Origin: Nitrospirota bacterium
Lineage (GTDB): Bacteria > Nitrospirota > Thermodesulfovibrionia > UBA6902
DNA: 15,158 nucleotides
Direction: 5' to 3'
NCBI GenBank assembly: GCA_024277515.1
Contig: JAJRVB010000202.1
Coordinates: 1-15,158, forward strand
The notes beneath the pieces are model-generated. The model had not been told where the DNA came from, searched no databases, and saw nothing but the letters and a program-made list of their open reading frames with translations. Every line of letters begins with the position of its first letter. The first letter of the stretch is position 1. Shown here piece after piece: positions 1 to 6,129 of the stretch. The position numbers and the translations under genes are program-made.

Positions 1-24
1 AGGGGCGGACACTCGTCCGCCCCT
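1..24. repeat. perfect GC-rich hairpin
   Basis: A 10-bp arm AGGGGCGGAC (1-10) and its exact reverse complement (15-24) enclose a 4-nt loop. It lies 14 nt beyond the stop codon of the minus-strand DUF4143 remnant, so it could terminate that transcript, but any T-tract would lie outside the window. Short GC-rich palindromes of this style are often dispersed REP-like elements; only this copy is visible, so that is inference. Confidence 0.6.
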
Positions 25-38
25 GAGGCCTGTATTTT

Positions 39-707
39 TTACCTCAGCTCACCAAAAAATTCCTCACAGGATTGAATTATAATATCGTCTCTTGATAATT
101 TTTCAGGTCCTCTGTATAGCAGCGTTCTTTTTGCTTCAGGGTAATCCTGCCCAAAAGTTTTTAGCGATCTTAAATCCCGAGGATGAACAGTTGCCGTATG
201 TTTCACTTCTATAGCCCAAAATACATCCTTGCCGTATAAGATAAAATCGACTTCATTCCCTGAGCTGGTTCGCCAGAAATAAAGCCGGCAATCCTTGTTT
301 CTGTAATCAATCCATGCACGCAGGTGTTGTGCTACCAGGCCTTCCAGCGCTGCGCCTCCCGTTTCTTCAGGCCGGTCAAGCGGACCGGACGGGCATAATG
401 CCAGGTAAACACCGGCATCAAAGAAATAAAATTTTGGATGACTGGATAAAGCCCTTTTTGCCCTTCTTGAAAAAACAGGAATACGGAAGGCCAACAGCAA
501 GTCCTCAAGGATGGAGATGTAGCTTTCAACAACTTTTCTTTCTATCTGACATTCTCTTGCAACATTGCTGATATTTAATACAGATCCATGGGAAAAGCTT
601 ATCGCTTCCAGAAAACGTAAGAAGTTGCCTATATTCCTGGTTAGTCCTTTAGGTTCTGATTTCTTCAATTTGTATAAATGGAGCCCTGAATTCCCCGGGA
701 GGTTCAC
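39..707 (-). pseudogene. 5'-truncated AAA+ ATPase remnant, DUF4143 C-terminal domain only
   Basis: The 222 residues match the C-terminal half of the two-domain 'ATPase AAA_14 + DUF4143' family. Recognisable stretches are the winged-helix-like ISNVARECQIERKVVESYIS (about 46-65), FYFFDAGVY (about 93-101) and the nuclease-like end with YFWRTSSGNEVDFIL (about 143-157) and AIEVKH (about 164-169). Full-length members are about 380-400 residues and begin with a P-loop ATPase; no Walker A or B is present here. The only available start is a GTG at 705-707 without a clear ribosome-binding site, and the frame is closed just upstream by a TGA at 726-728. Family-like sequence begins only around residue 16. 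Such proteins are poorly characterised and often sit in accessory, toxin-antitoxin-rich regions, as here. It is most likely a decayed gene; a functional stand-alone DUF4143 protein is the alternative. Confidence 0.65.
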
Positions 708-869
708 ATGTGATCTTAACTTTTCTCAACAGTCTATGTGCCAAAAAATGTACAAACTCCGAGAAATGACTTGATCAAGGTGCCCTTCCGGGGTTTGGGG
801 CAACGCCCTATTAATCAATAGAAAATCATAATGTCCCCACTTGCCCCTTATGGACTTTTTCGCACTGCC

Positions 870-919
870 TTTACAATAAGCACTGCAATGTAATAAAATG
901 CAGTATAATGCAATGCATT
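870..919 (+). promoter_or_regulatory. promoter/operator of the RHH-PIN pair with TGCA half-sites
   Basis: A perfect -10 hexamer TATAAT lies at 904-909; an alternative is TTTACA (870-875) with TAAAAT (894-899), 18 bp apart. The tetramer TGCA occurs at 884, 899, 909 and 914. ACTGCA (882-887) and TGCAGT (899-904) form an inverted repeat, and AATGCATT (912-919) is a perfect palindrome. Ribbon-helix-helix antitoxins usually repress their own operon, so this is the probable operator. Binding is inferred, not shown. Confidence 0.5.
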
Positions 920-947
920 TTTTAAATGGATCGGGAGGGGCATAAAT

Positions 948-1205
948 ATGCAGTCACAGCTTACAGTCAGAATATCTGAAGAGCTTGAGAAAGAGATTGC
1001 GCTTCTTTCAAAAAAAATGCGTTTAAAACGCTCTGATATCGTCAGAATCGCCCTCGAGAAACTGGTAGAGGACTTCCATGTAAAAGAAGATGCAGCCCCA
1101 TATAATAAGGTCAAGGGGTTGATCGGAAGTATCTCTTCAGGCATCAGTGATCTCGGTGAAGACCACAGGCGCTATCTTTTGAAGAAGTTCAGGAAAGATG
1201 CGTAA
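948..1205 (+). CDS. ribbon-helix-helix (CopG/MetJ-type) antitoxin
   Basis: An 85-residue protein with a typical ribbon-helix-helix N-terminus: a basic beta strand QLTVRIS (4-10), a first helix (about 11-25), a turn, and a second helix beginning RSDIVRIALEKLVEDF (about 28-43). The C-terminal 40 residues, including SGISDLGEDHRRYLLKKF, resemble the tail such antitoxins use to wrap and block a PIN toxin. A GGGAGG-like ribosome-binding site lies just upstream. The stop overlaps the start of the PIN gene by 8 nt, the usual antitoxin-toxin coupling. Expected role: dimeric DNA binding, autorepression and toxin neutralisation. The subfamily name (VapB-like) is uncertain because the label covers several folds. 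Confidence 0.85.
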   Translation: MQSQLTVRISEELEKEIALLSKKMRLKRSDIVRIALEKLVEDFHVKEDAAPYNKVKGLIGSISSGISDLGEDHRRYLLKKFRKDA

Positions 1206-1614
1206 TATACTTTTAGACACAGGCGTCTTTGTTGCCCTCCTTGACAGGAGTGAAAAGAATCATGAGCGCTGTGTCTCTTTCTTGAAAGAATTTAGAGGTC
1301 ATATTCTTACCACCGAACCTGTGCTCACAGAGACAATATACCTGCTTGGCCCTGCATTCAGGAGGCAGGGAACATGCATTGAATTTATCCTGCAGGGTGG
1401 CGCGGCACTTGTGCCTCAATCAACAGAAAGCCTCTCAAGGGCGCTTTCATTGATGAAAAAATATCAGGACATCCCTATGGATTTTGCCGATGCAACCCTT
1501 GTTGTCCTTGCAGAAGATACAGGTATCAACGATGTGTTAACGCTTGACAACAGAGGGTTCAGGGCATACCGTATGCATGGCGGAAAGACGTTCTCGGTCT
1601 TACCGTCCTTATGA
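1198..1614 (+). CDS. PIN-domain toxin (VapC-like ribonuclease)
   Basis: A 138-residue single PIN domain. The acidic residues expected for Mg2+-dependent RNA cleavage are all present: D7 in LLDTGVF, E45 in EPVLTE, D95 and D98 in DFADA, and D117 in LTLD. It therefore looks catalytically intact. Family members cleave tRNA, rRNA or mRNA; the target cannot be told from sequence. It overlaps the antitoxin gene by 8 nt and starts with ATG at 1198, so translation is probably coupled. No own promoter is visible. With the DUF4143 remnant to its left it forms a small accessory patch beside a nitrogen-metabolism cluster. Confidence 0.88.
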   Translation: MRNILLDTGVFVALLDRSEKNHERCVSFLKEFRGHILTTEPVLTETIYLLGPAFRRQGTCIEFILQGGAALVPQSTESLSRALSLMKKYQDIPMDFADATLVVLAEDTGINDVLTLDNRGFRAYRMHGGKTFSVLPSL

Positions 1615-1701
1615 CTGCCGGATGTACAATTTGTCCGTAAGCATCCCGAGGATCGCTTTTTCTATCCGGTCTTCGCTGATGAAATCAGGCAGCCATATTC
1701 C

Positions 1702-1719
1702 TCTCATTTTAAAATGAGA
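1702..1719. repeat. 18-bp perfect palindrome
   Basis: TCTCATTTTAAAATGAGA reads identically on both strands with no spacer, so it is better suited to protein binding than to an RNA hairpin. It lies about 150 bp upstream of the predicted glnK transcription start. No factor can be assigned. Confidence 0.45.
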
Positions 1720-1753
1720 CCAGTTCGTCCCTGATAAAATCACGACATGGTTT

Positions 1754-1788
1754 GTCCTACATTTTTGTAGGTCCTACATTTTCGTAGG
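1754..1788 (+). promoter_or_regulatory. tandem palindromic upstream activator sites
   Basis: Two 17-bp units (1754-1770 and 1771-1787) differ at one base. Each contains a palindrome: CCTACATTTTTGTAGG (1756-1771) and CCTACATTTTCGTAGG (1773-1788). Their centres are about 96 and 79 bp upstream of the predicted start at about 1859, where bacterial enhancer-binding proteins usually sit. The sequence is not the classical NtrC consensus (GCAC-N5-GTGC type arms), so the regulator is unnamed. Confidence 0.6.
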
Positions 1789-1832
1789 GTACAGCCTGAT
1801 ATTAACACATTGAAAACAAAGCATCTTCATTC

Positions 1833-1848
1833 TGGCACATTTCTTGAT
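1833..1848 (+). promoter_or_regulatory. sigma-54-type -24/-12 promoter of glnK-amt
   Basis: TGGCAC (1833-1838) is an exact -24 element. After the required 5-nt spacer it is followed by TTGAT (1844-1848) against the consensus TTGCW, so the -12 C is replaced by A. The predicted start is near 1859, giving a leader of about 65 nt. Sigma-54 control of glnK-amt under nitrogen limitation is well established in proteobacteria, which supports the call. Confidence 0.7.
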
Positions 1849-1923
1849 AACTGTTATGGAGTAAATTCATACAGGATTATTGTCCTGAAAGATAATACAG
1901 TTTAAATCAGGAGGTCTGTTTTT

Positions 1924-2262
1924 ATGAAAATGGTTACAGCCGTCATCAAACACTTCAAGCTCGACGACGTAAGAAAGGCCCTGACAGGGATCGGTATCGA
2001 GGGCATGACCGCGATAGAAGTCAAGGGCTTTGGAAGGCAGAAGGGCCACATGGAAGTATACAGGGGTGTTGAATACGAAGTGCTGTTTCTTCCAAAAATC
2101 AAGATCGAAGTGGCCGTGTCTGATGAAAAACTTGAAGAGGTGCTGAATGCAATACAGGAAGGCGCCAAGACGGGCGAAATAGGAGACGGGAAGATATTCA
2201 TCTATAACCTCCTGGATGCGGTAAGGATCAGGACCGGAGAAAAAGGGGAAGAGGCGCTATGA
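1924..2262 (+). CDS. glnK: PII nitrogen regulatory protein, GlnK type (copy 1)
   Basis: A 112-residue PII protein of standard length. It starts MKMV, has the T-loop KGHMEVYRGVEYEV (40-53) with the uridylylation tyrosine Y51, the B-loop TGEIGDGKIF (83-92), and the C-loop arginines R101 and R103 that bind ATP/ADP. PII trimers sense 2-oxoglutarate and ATP/ADP and, when unmodified, plug the ammonium channel. AGGAGG lies at 1909-1914, 9 nt before the ATG. The gene overlaps amt by 4 nt, which marks it as the GlnK partner of that channel rather than a stand-alone GlnB. Expression is probably sigma-54 dependent. It is about 80% identical (90/112 by my count) to the second PII gene in the window. Confidence 0.95.
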   Translation: MKMVTAVIKHFKLDDVRKALTGIGIEGMTAIEVKGFGRQKGHMEVYRGVEYEVLFLPKIKIEVAVSDEKLEEVLNAIQEGAKTGEIGDGKIFIYNLLDAVRIRTGEKGEEAL

Positions 2263-3587
2263 TGAAAAATCTCAGATCTCAAATTTCAAATCTCAAATTA
2301 CTGATAGTCGCAGCTGTTATCACATTATTTGCAAGCCCTGCCTTTGCGGGTGAAGCCGCGGCGCTGGACAGCGGTGATACGGCATGGATCCTGGTAGCAA
2401 CCGCACTGGTGCTGTTCATGACCCTGCCGGGGCTGGCCCTTTTTTATGGAGGACTGGTCCGCACCAAGAATGTGCTCTCAGTATTATTGCAGTGCTTCGC
2501 CATATCAGGGATAGTAACTGTTTTATGGCTTGTTATCGGATACAGCATCGCCTTTTCAGACGGCAACGCGTTCACCGGCGGGCTCTCGAAGATGTTCTTT
2601 GCAGGCATAATGGAAGGAACGCTCAGAGGAACCATCCCGGAATCGCTCTTCGCGCTCTTTCAGATGACGTTTGCGATCATAACGCCGGCGCTGATTATCG
2701 GGGGTTTTGCCGAGAGGATGAAGTTCTCATCCATCCTGCTCTTTTCCGCGCTTTGGCTATTAGTGGTATACAGCCCGATTGCACACTGGGTGTGGGGCGG
2801 CGGCTGGCTGCAGCAGATGGGTCTGCTTGACTTTGCCGGGGGCACAGTCGTACACATCAGCGCGGGGGTGGCATCACTCGTGGCTGCCCTTGTCCTGGGC
2901 CGGCGGGACGGCTTTCCTCACACATCAATGCCGCCGCATAACATGACAATGACGGTAAAGGGGGCGGGAATGCTCTGGATCGGCTGGTTCGGATTCAACG
3001 GAGGAAGCGCCCTTGCCGCTAATGGAGACGCAGCAATGGCAATGCTGGTTACTCATATTGCCGCTGCCGCAGGCGCAATGACATGGATGTTCTACGAATG
3101 GAAAAAGTTCGGCAAGCCGACCGCACTCGGCACTGTCACCGGCATGGTGGCCGGACTCGGGACCATTACACCGGCATCGGGGTTCGTAGGCCCTGCCGCT
3201 GCCCTAGTCATCGGCATCATAGCCGGCTTGCTATGCTTTAACGCGGTACTGTTCATGAAGACAGTGCTCAAGGTGGATGATTCACTCGATGTCTTCCCAG
3301 TTCACGGAGTCGGCGGGATCACCGGTACAATGCTGGCCGGTGTGTTCGCGTCAACCGGGCTCGGCATATTCAGCGGGCAGGGGTTCGCAGAAGGAATCAG
3401 CACAATGTCTTCACAGCTCTATGTACAGTTCATCGGCGTGGCTGCAACAGCAGGCTATACAGCGGTGGCCACATTTGTTATCCTTAAAGCCGTGAATGCA
3501 ATCACTGCCCTGAGAGTATGTAAAGAATGTGAAGTCGAAGGGCTTGACGTTTATGGTCATGGTGAGCAAGGATATATTCTCAATTAA
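2259..3587 (+). CDS. amt: ammonium transporter Amt
   Basis: A 442-residue inner-membrane ammonium channel. Residues 1-30 form a signal peptide with an AFA-G cleavage site, as in E. coli AmtB. Eleven hydrophobic segments follow. The twin pore histidines are H199 in VVHISAG and H349 in FPVHGVGG; less the signal peptide they number 169 and 319, close to the E. coli pair. LALFYGGLVR and GFAERMKF are further family signatures. The C-terminus (EVEGLDVYGHGEQGY) is the cytoplasmic tail that touches GlnK. The start overlaps the glnK stop (ATGA), indicating coupling. The N-terminal stretch NLRSQISNLK is encoded by a short AT-rich repeated motif and may be a repeat expansion inside the signal peptide. 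ATG at 2262 is an equally possible start. Confidence 0.96.
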   Translation: MMKNLRSQISNLKLLIVAAVITLFASPAFAGEAAALDSGDTAWILVATALVLFMTLPGLALFYGGLVRTKNVLSVLLQCFAISGIVTVLWLVIGYSIAFSDGNAFTGGLSKMFFAGIMEGTLRGTIPESLFALFQMTFAIITPALIIGGFAERMKFSSILLFSALWLLVVYSPIAHWVWGGGWLQQMGLLDFAGGTVVHISAGVASLVAALVLGRRDGFPHTSMPPHNMTMTVKGAGMLWIGWFGFNGGSALAANGDAAMAMLVTHIAAAAGAMTWMFYEWKKFGKPTALGTVTGMVAGLGTITPASGFVGPAAALVIGIIAGLLCFNAVLFMKTVLKVDDSLDVFPVHGVGGITGTMLAGVFASTGLGIFSGQGFAEGISTMSSQLYVQFIGVAATAGYTAVATFVILKAVNAITALRVCKECEVEGLDVYGHGEQGYILN

Positions 3588-3681
3588 AACCGACAAATGT
3601 GAAAGTTTAAATAATAATTTGAAATTAAACCATTTGATTTTGATTTGACATTTGGATTTTGTCATTTGACATTTATTAATT
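3588..3681. repeat. AT-rich intergenic stretch with short direct repeats
   Basis: ATTTGACATTT occurs at 3643-3653 and 3664-3674, with further degenerate TTTGATTTTGA-like units. It fills the gap between amt and the amidotransferase. No terminator, clear promoter or Shine-Dalgarno is visible, so the downstream gene may depend on read-through from amt. Confidence 0.5.
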
Positions 3682-4374
3682 ATGTCTGTACTGATCATAA
3701 AAAACATAGCCAATGAAGGGCCCGGCACAATTGAAGATTATCTCAAGGAAAAAGACATTCCATACGAGATTGTCGAGTTCTCGGGCTGCGAGGCAACGGA
3801 AGAGAGTGTACCCGATGCGGCTCGGTTCTCACATCTTGTTATAATGGGCGGACCCATGGCAGTATACGAGTCAGAGGGCCTCCCGTTTTTTCATTATGAA
3901 ATTGCATTGATACGGGCGTTCATGCTTGACAGCAAGCCTGTTCTCGGTGTCTGCTTCGGCGCACAGATGATTGCCCATGCCCTCAGGGCGGATGTATATG
4001 CAGGGGGCAGGGAGGAACTGGGCTGGGACAGTGTGGATATAACAGATGAAGGAATGAATGATCCTGTGTTTTCAACGCTCTCGGTAAACGGCAGCGCTTT
4101 TGTAGAAGTATTTCAATGGCATGGCGACACGTTTGATTTGCCCAAAAAAGCTGTCCGGCTCGCATCGTCCGGCATTTATCAGAACCAGGCATTCAGATAC
4201 AGAGACAATGTCTATGCCCTCCAGTTTCATATTGAAATTACTCCTGAAATTGTGAGGGAGTGGTTTGCAAACGATAACGGGGAGAGCATCGAAAAGATGT
4301 TCACACAGTCAGACGACATATACCCCGAATACCGGAAAAGGGCCATGGCGTTTTACGATAAATTTTTTGTTTAA
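3682..4374 (+). CDS. class I glutamine amidotransferase, GMP-synthase-like (stand-alone)
   Basis: A 230-residue stand-alone class I (triad) glutamine amidotransferase domain. The nucleophile elbow GVCFGAQ places the catalytic cysteine at C91; the remaining triad is H183 and E185 in QFHIE. The GGPMAVYE loop (56-63) and the WHGDTF segment are typical of the COG0518 group of GMP-synthase-like amidotransferases. No synthetase domain is attached, so it must hand ammonia to a separate partner or hydrolyse a gamma-glutamyl compound; neither is identified by the neighbours. Its position between amt and glnA suggests a role linked to glutamine level. It has no obvious ribosome-binding site and is preceded by AT-rich repeats. 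It is not carbamoyl-phosphate synthase or anthranilate synthase by length and motif; the substrate is unknown. Confidence 0.85.
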   Translation: MSVLIIKNIANEGPGTIEDYLKEKDIPYEIVEFSGCEATEESVPDAARFSHLVIMGGPMAVYESEGLPFFHYEIALIRAFMLDSKPVLGVCFGAQMIAHALRADVYAGGREELGWDSVDITDEGMNDPVFSTLSVNGSAFVEVFQWHGDTFDLPKKAVRLASSGIYQNQAFRYRDNVYALQFHIEITPEIVREWFANDNGESIEKMFTQSDDIYPEYRKRAMAFYDKFFV

Positions 4375-4385
4375 CAAAACACTTA

Positions 4386-4414
4386 TTGTCTGTTATTTTT
4401 GAATAACGTATAAC
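4386..4414 (+). promoter_or_regulatory. sigma-70-type glnA promoter with palindromic spacer
   Basis: TTGTCT (4386-4391) and TATAAC (4409-4414) are separated by exactly 17 bp. The spacer contains the inverted repeat GTTATT-TTTG-AATAAC (4392-4407), well placed for a repressor. Related AATAAC units recur up to 4429, so a low-complexity repeat origin is possible. Confidence 0.5.
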
Positions 4415-4448
4415 TATTAACGAATAACCAATTTCAAGGAGGAGCATA

Positions 4449-5861
4449 ATGACACCAAAAGACGTACTGACGTTCGCGCAGGAAAACAATGTAATCATGG
4501 TTGATTTCAAGTTTATTGACTTCCCGGGGATCTGGCAGAACTTCTCAGTACCTGTCAGCGAGCTGGAAGAGTCCACATTTGAGGACGGACTCGGCTTTGA
4601 CGGCTCATCCATCAGGGGATGGCAGGCAATCCATGCATCAGACATGCTCATTATTCCCGATCCGTCAACAGCGATCATCGATCCTTTCAGGAAGTACCCG
4701 ACGCTGAGCCTTGTATGCAACATCGTGGACCCCATAACCAAGGAGCCGTATTCCAGGGACCCCAGATATATTGCGCTGAAGTCAATTCAGTACATGAAGT
4801 CGACCGGTGTCGGCGACACCGCATTCTTCGGCCCTGAGGCGGAGTTTTTTATCTTCGATGACGTACGTTACGACCAGACCGCAAACAGCGGCTTCTATTT
4901 TATTGACTCAGTAGAGGGCATCTGGAACTCGGGCAGTGACGAGGGACCAAATCTCGGATACAAGCCGAGACATAAAGAAGGATACTTTCCCGTACCGCCG
5001 ACCGACACAATGGAAGACATGAGGACTGAAATGGTCACGATCATGCAGAAGTGCGGCATTCATATTGAAGCGCAGCACCACGAGGTTGCAACGGGCGGAC
5101 AGGGTGAGATCGATATGAGATTCGCACCCCTTGTTGAGCAGGCGGACAAGCTGATGCTTTTCAAATACATAGTTAAAAACGTCGCGTATTCGCACGGTAA
5201 GACAGCCACATTTATGCCTAAGCCCCTGTTCGGAGACAATGGGACAGGCATGCATACACATCAGAGCATATGGAAAGACGGGAAGCCCCTCTTTGCCGGC
5301 AATGAATATGCCGGTATCAGCGAAATGGCCCTGCATTACATCGGCGGCATCCTGAAACACGCGAGGGCGCTTGCCGCTTTCACAAACCCTACTACAAACT
5401 CATACAAGAGACTAATTCCGGGTTTTGAGGCGCCTGTAAACCTCGCTTACTCGGCAAGGAACAGGTCAGCCTCGATCAGAATTCCGATGTACTCTCCATC
5501 ACCAAAGGCAAAGAGAGTCGAGGTCAGGTTCCCTGACCCGTCCTGCAACCCCTATCTCGCGTTTGCCGCAATGTTAATGGCAGGCCTTGACGGAATCGAA
5601 AACAAACTCGATCCGGGAGAAGCGCTCGACAAAGACCTTTATGATCTTCCGGCAGAGGAACTGTCAAAAATTCCGCAGATGCCCGGCGCCCTTGATGAAG
5701 CTATTGACGAGCTCGAAAAGGACCAGGCCTTTCTGTTAAAGGGCAATGTCTTCACTGAAGATGCCCTCTCAAAATGGATCGAATACAAGAGAGAAAATGA
5801 AATTGACGCGCTCAGGCTCAGACCCCACCCGCACGAATTCTACATGTATTACGATATATAA
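4449..5861 (+). CDS. glnA: glutamine synthetase type I-beta (adenylylatable)
   Basis: A 470-residue GSI, almost the E. coli length (469). It makes glutamine from glutamate, ammonium and ATP as a cytoplasmic dodecamer. Visible signatures are GFDGSSIRGW, the catalytic EAEFFIFD, HHEVATGGQGEIDMRF, NGTGMHTHQSIW, NRSASIRIP and RVEVRFPDPSCNPYLAF. The insert containing FIDSVEGIWNSG and the end EFYMYYDI mark it as the beta subtype. Y398 in KDLYDLP corresponds to E. coli Tyr397, the adenylylation site, so it is the expected target of the GlnE encoded 1.5 kb downstream. AAGGAGG lies at 4436-4442. It has its own promoter and is closed by a strong terminator. Confidence 0.97.
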   Translation: MTPKDVLTFAQENNVIMVDFKFIDFPGIWQNFSVPVSELEESTFEDGLGFDGSSIRGWQAIHASDMLIIPDPSTAIIDPFRKYPTLSLVCNIVDPITKEPYSRDPRYIALKSIQYMKSTGVGDTAFFGPEAEFFIFDDVRYDQTANSGFYFIDSVEGIWNSGSDEGPNLGYKPRHKEGYFPVPPTDTMEDMRTEMVTIMQKCGIHIEAQHHEVATGGQGEIDMRFAPLVEQADKLMLFKYIVKNVAYSHGKTATFMPKPLFGDNGTGMHTHQSIWKDGKPLFAGNEYAGISEMALHYIGGILKHARALAAFTNPTTNSYKRLIPGFEAPVNLAYSARNRSASIRIPMYSPSPKAKRVEVRFPDPSCNPYLAFAAMLMAGLDGIENKLDPGEALDKDLYDLPAEELSKIPQMPGALDEAIDELEKDQAFLLKGNVFTEDALSKWIEYKRENEIDALRLRPHPHEFYMYYDI

Positions 5862-5880
5862 ATCGTGTTGCTTAAACATG

Positions 5881-5916
5881 AAAGGCCCTGGCCGGTTGAT
5901 TCAGCCAGGGCCTTTT
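5881..5916 (+). terminator. rho-independent terminator of glnA
   Basis: AAAGGCCCTGGC (5881-5892) pairs perfectly over 12 bp with GCCAGGGCCTTT (5904-5915) across an 11-nt loop, ending in TTTT. It lies 20 nt after the glnA stop. Its A-rich 5' side could also give some function on the opposite strand. Confidence 0.85.
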
Positions 5917-5918
5917 CA
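5902..5918. repeat. 17-bp direct repeat, left copy
   Basis: CAGCCAGGGCCTTTTCA here recurs exactly at 6082-6098, flanking repeat element copy A. The left copy is the 3' arm and T-tract of the glnA terminator. Confidence 0.75.
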
Positions 5919-6082
5919 GTTCCGGGTAAAAAAAGCAGGCAAGCAAAGATCAAATATTAAAAATAAAAAATCAAAATTATGGAAGGGGGTTTACCATATA
6001 AATAATTCTCCTTAATTTTGATCTTTGGTTTTTGATTTTTACATTTCACTGTCCAAATGATACCTGTAACTGAATCGTTACC
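5917..6082. repeat. quasi-palindromic dispersed element, copy A
   Basis: Positions 5981-6063 align without gaps to 11671-11753 with 13 mismatches in 83 nt (hand count). The element is an imperfect inverted repeat: the A-rich left half (for example TCAAAATTATGG) mirrors the T-rich right half (CCTTAATTTTGA). The right end carries GTAACTGAATCGTTAC (6066-6081), whose reverse complement matches the left end of copy B at 15 of 16 bases. It encodes no protein. It resembles a MITE or long REP-like element in form; the family is not recognised. Confidence 0.75.
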
Positions 6083-6098
6083 AGCCAGGGCCTTTTCA
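6082..6098. repeat. 17-bp direct repeat, right copy
   Basis: This is an exact copy of 5902-5918. Here it has no left stem partner nearby, so it is not itself a terminator. Confidence 0.75.
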
Positions 6099-6100
6099 TC

Positions 6101-6129
6101 TGGATATATCGGACCATAGATGTTATACT
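6101..6129 (+). promoter_or_regulatory. candidate extended -10 promoter for the J-PilZ gene
   Basis: TGTTATACT (6121-6129) is an extended -10 element; TGGATA (6101-6106) is a weak -35 at 17 bp. It would leave a leader of about 100 nt. Confidence 0.35.

Larger units (their letters stand above)
1615..1923. other. 309-bp intergenic region between PIN toxin and glnK
   Basis: The right half holds the sigma-54-type promoter and tandem palindromes listed separately. The left half holds an 18-bp perfect palindrome (1702-1719) and a minus-strand open frame of about 50 codons (1612 to about 1778) whose translation looks protein-like (for example GIWLPDFISEDRIEKAIL). That frame has no good start or ribosome-binding site and I do not recognise it; it may be a gene remnant. 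A weak hairpin CAGGA/TCCTG (1872-1887) lies in the predicted glnK leader. No clear terminator for the toxin operon is visible. Confidence 0.6.

Noticed and set aside
726..760. TGGCAC on the minus strand upstream of the DUF4143 remnant
   Set aside because: No TTGC-type -12 element at the required 5-nt spacing, so not a sigma-54 promoter.
1754..1788. Possible CRISPR-like repeat
   Set aside because: Only two adjoining 17-bp units with no spacers; better explained as tandem activator sites.
2384..2830. Plus-strand 148-codon frame
   Set aside because: It is out of frame within amt; Arg/His-rich translation typical of a shadow frame.
4908..5360. Minus-strand 150-codon open frame
   Set aside because: It lies antisense inside glnA; no family features.
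5746..6015. Plus-strand 89-codon frame running from glnA through the terminator into repeat copy A
   Set aside because: It starts inside glnA in another frame, crosses a strong terminator and ends in repeat sequence; no coding signal.
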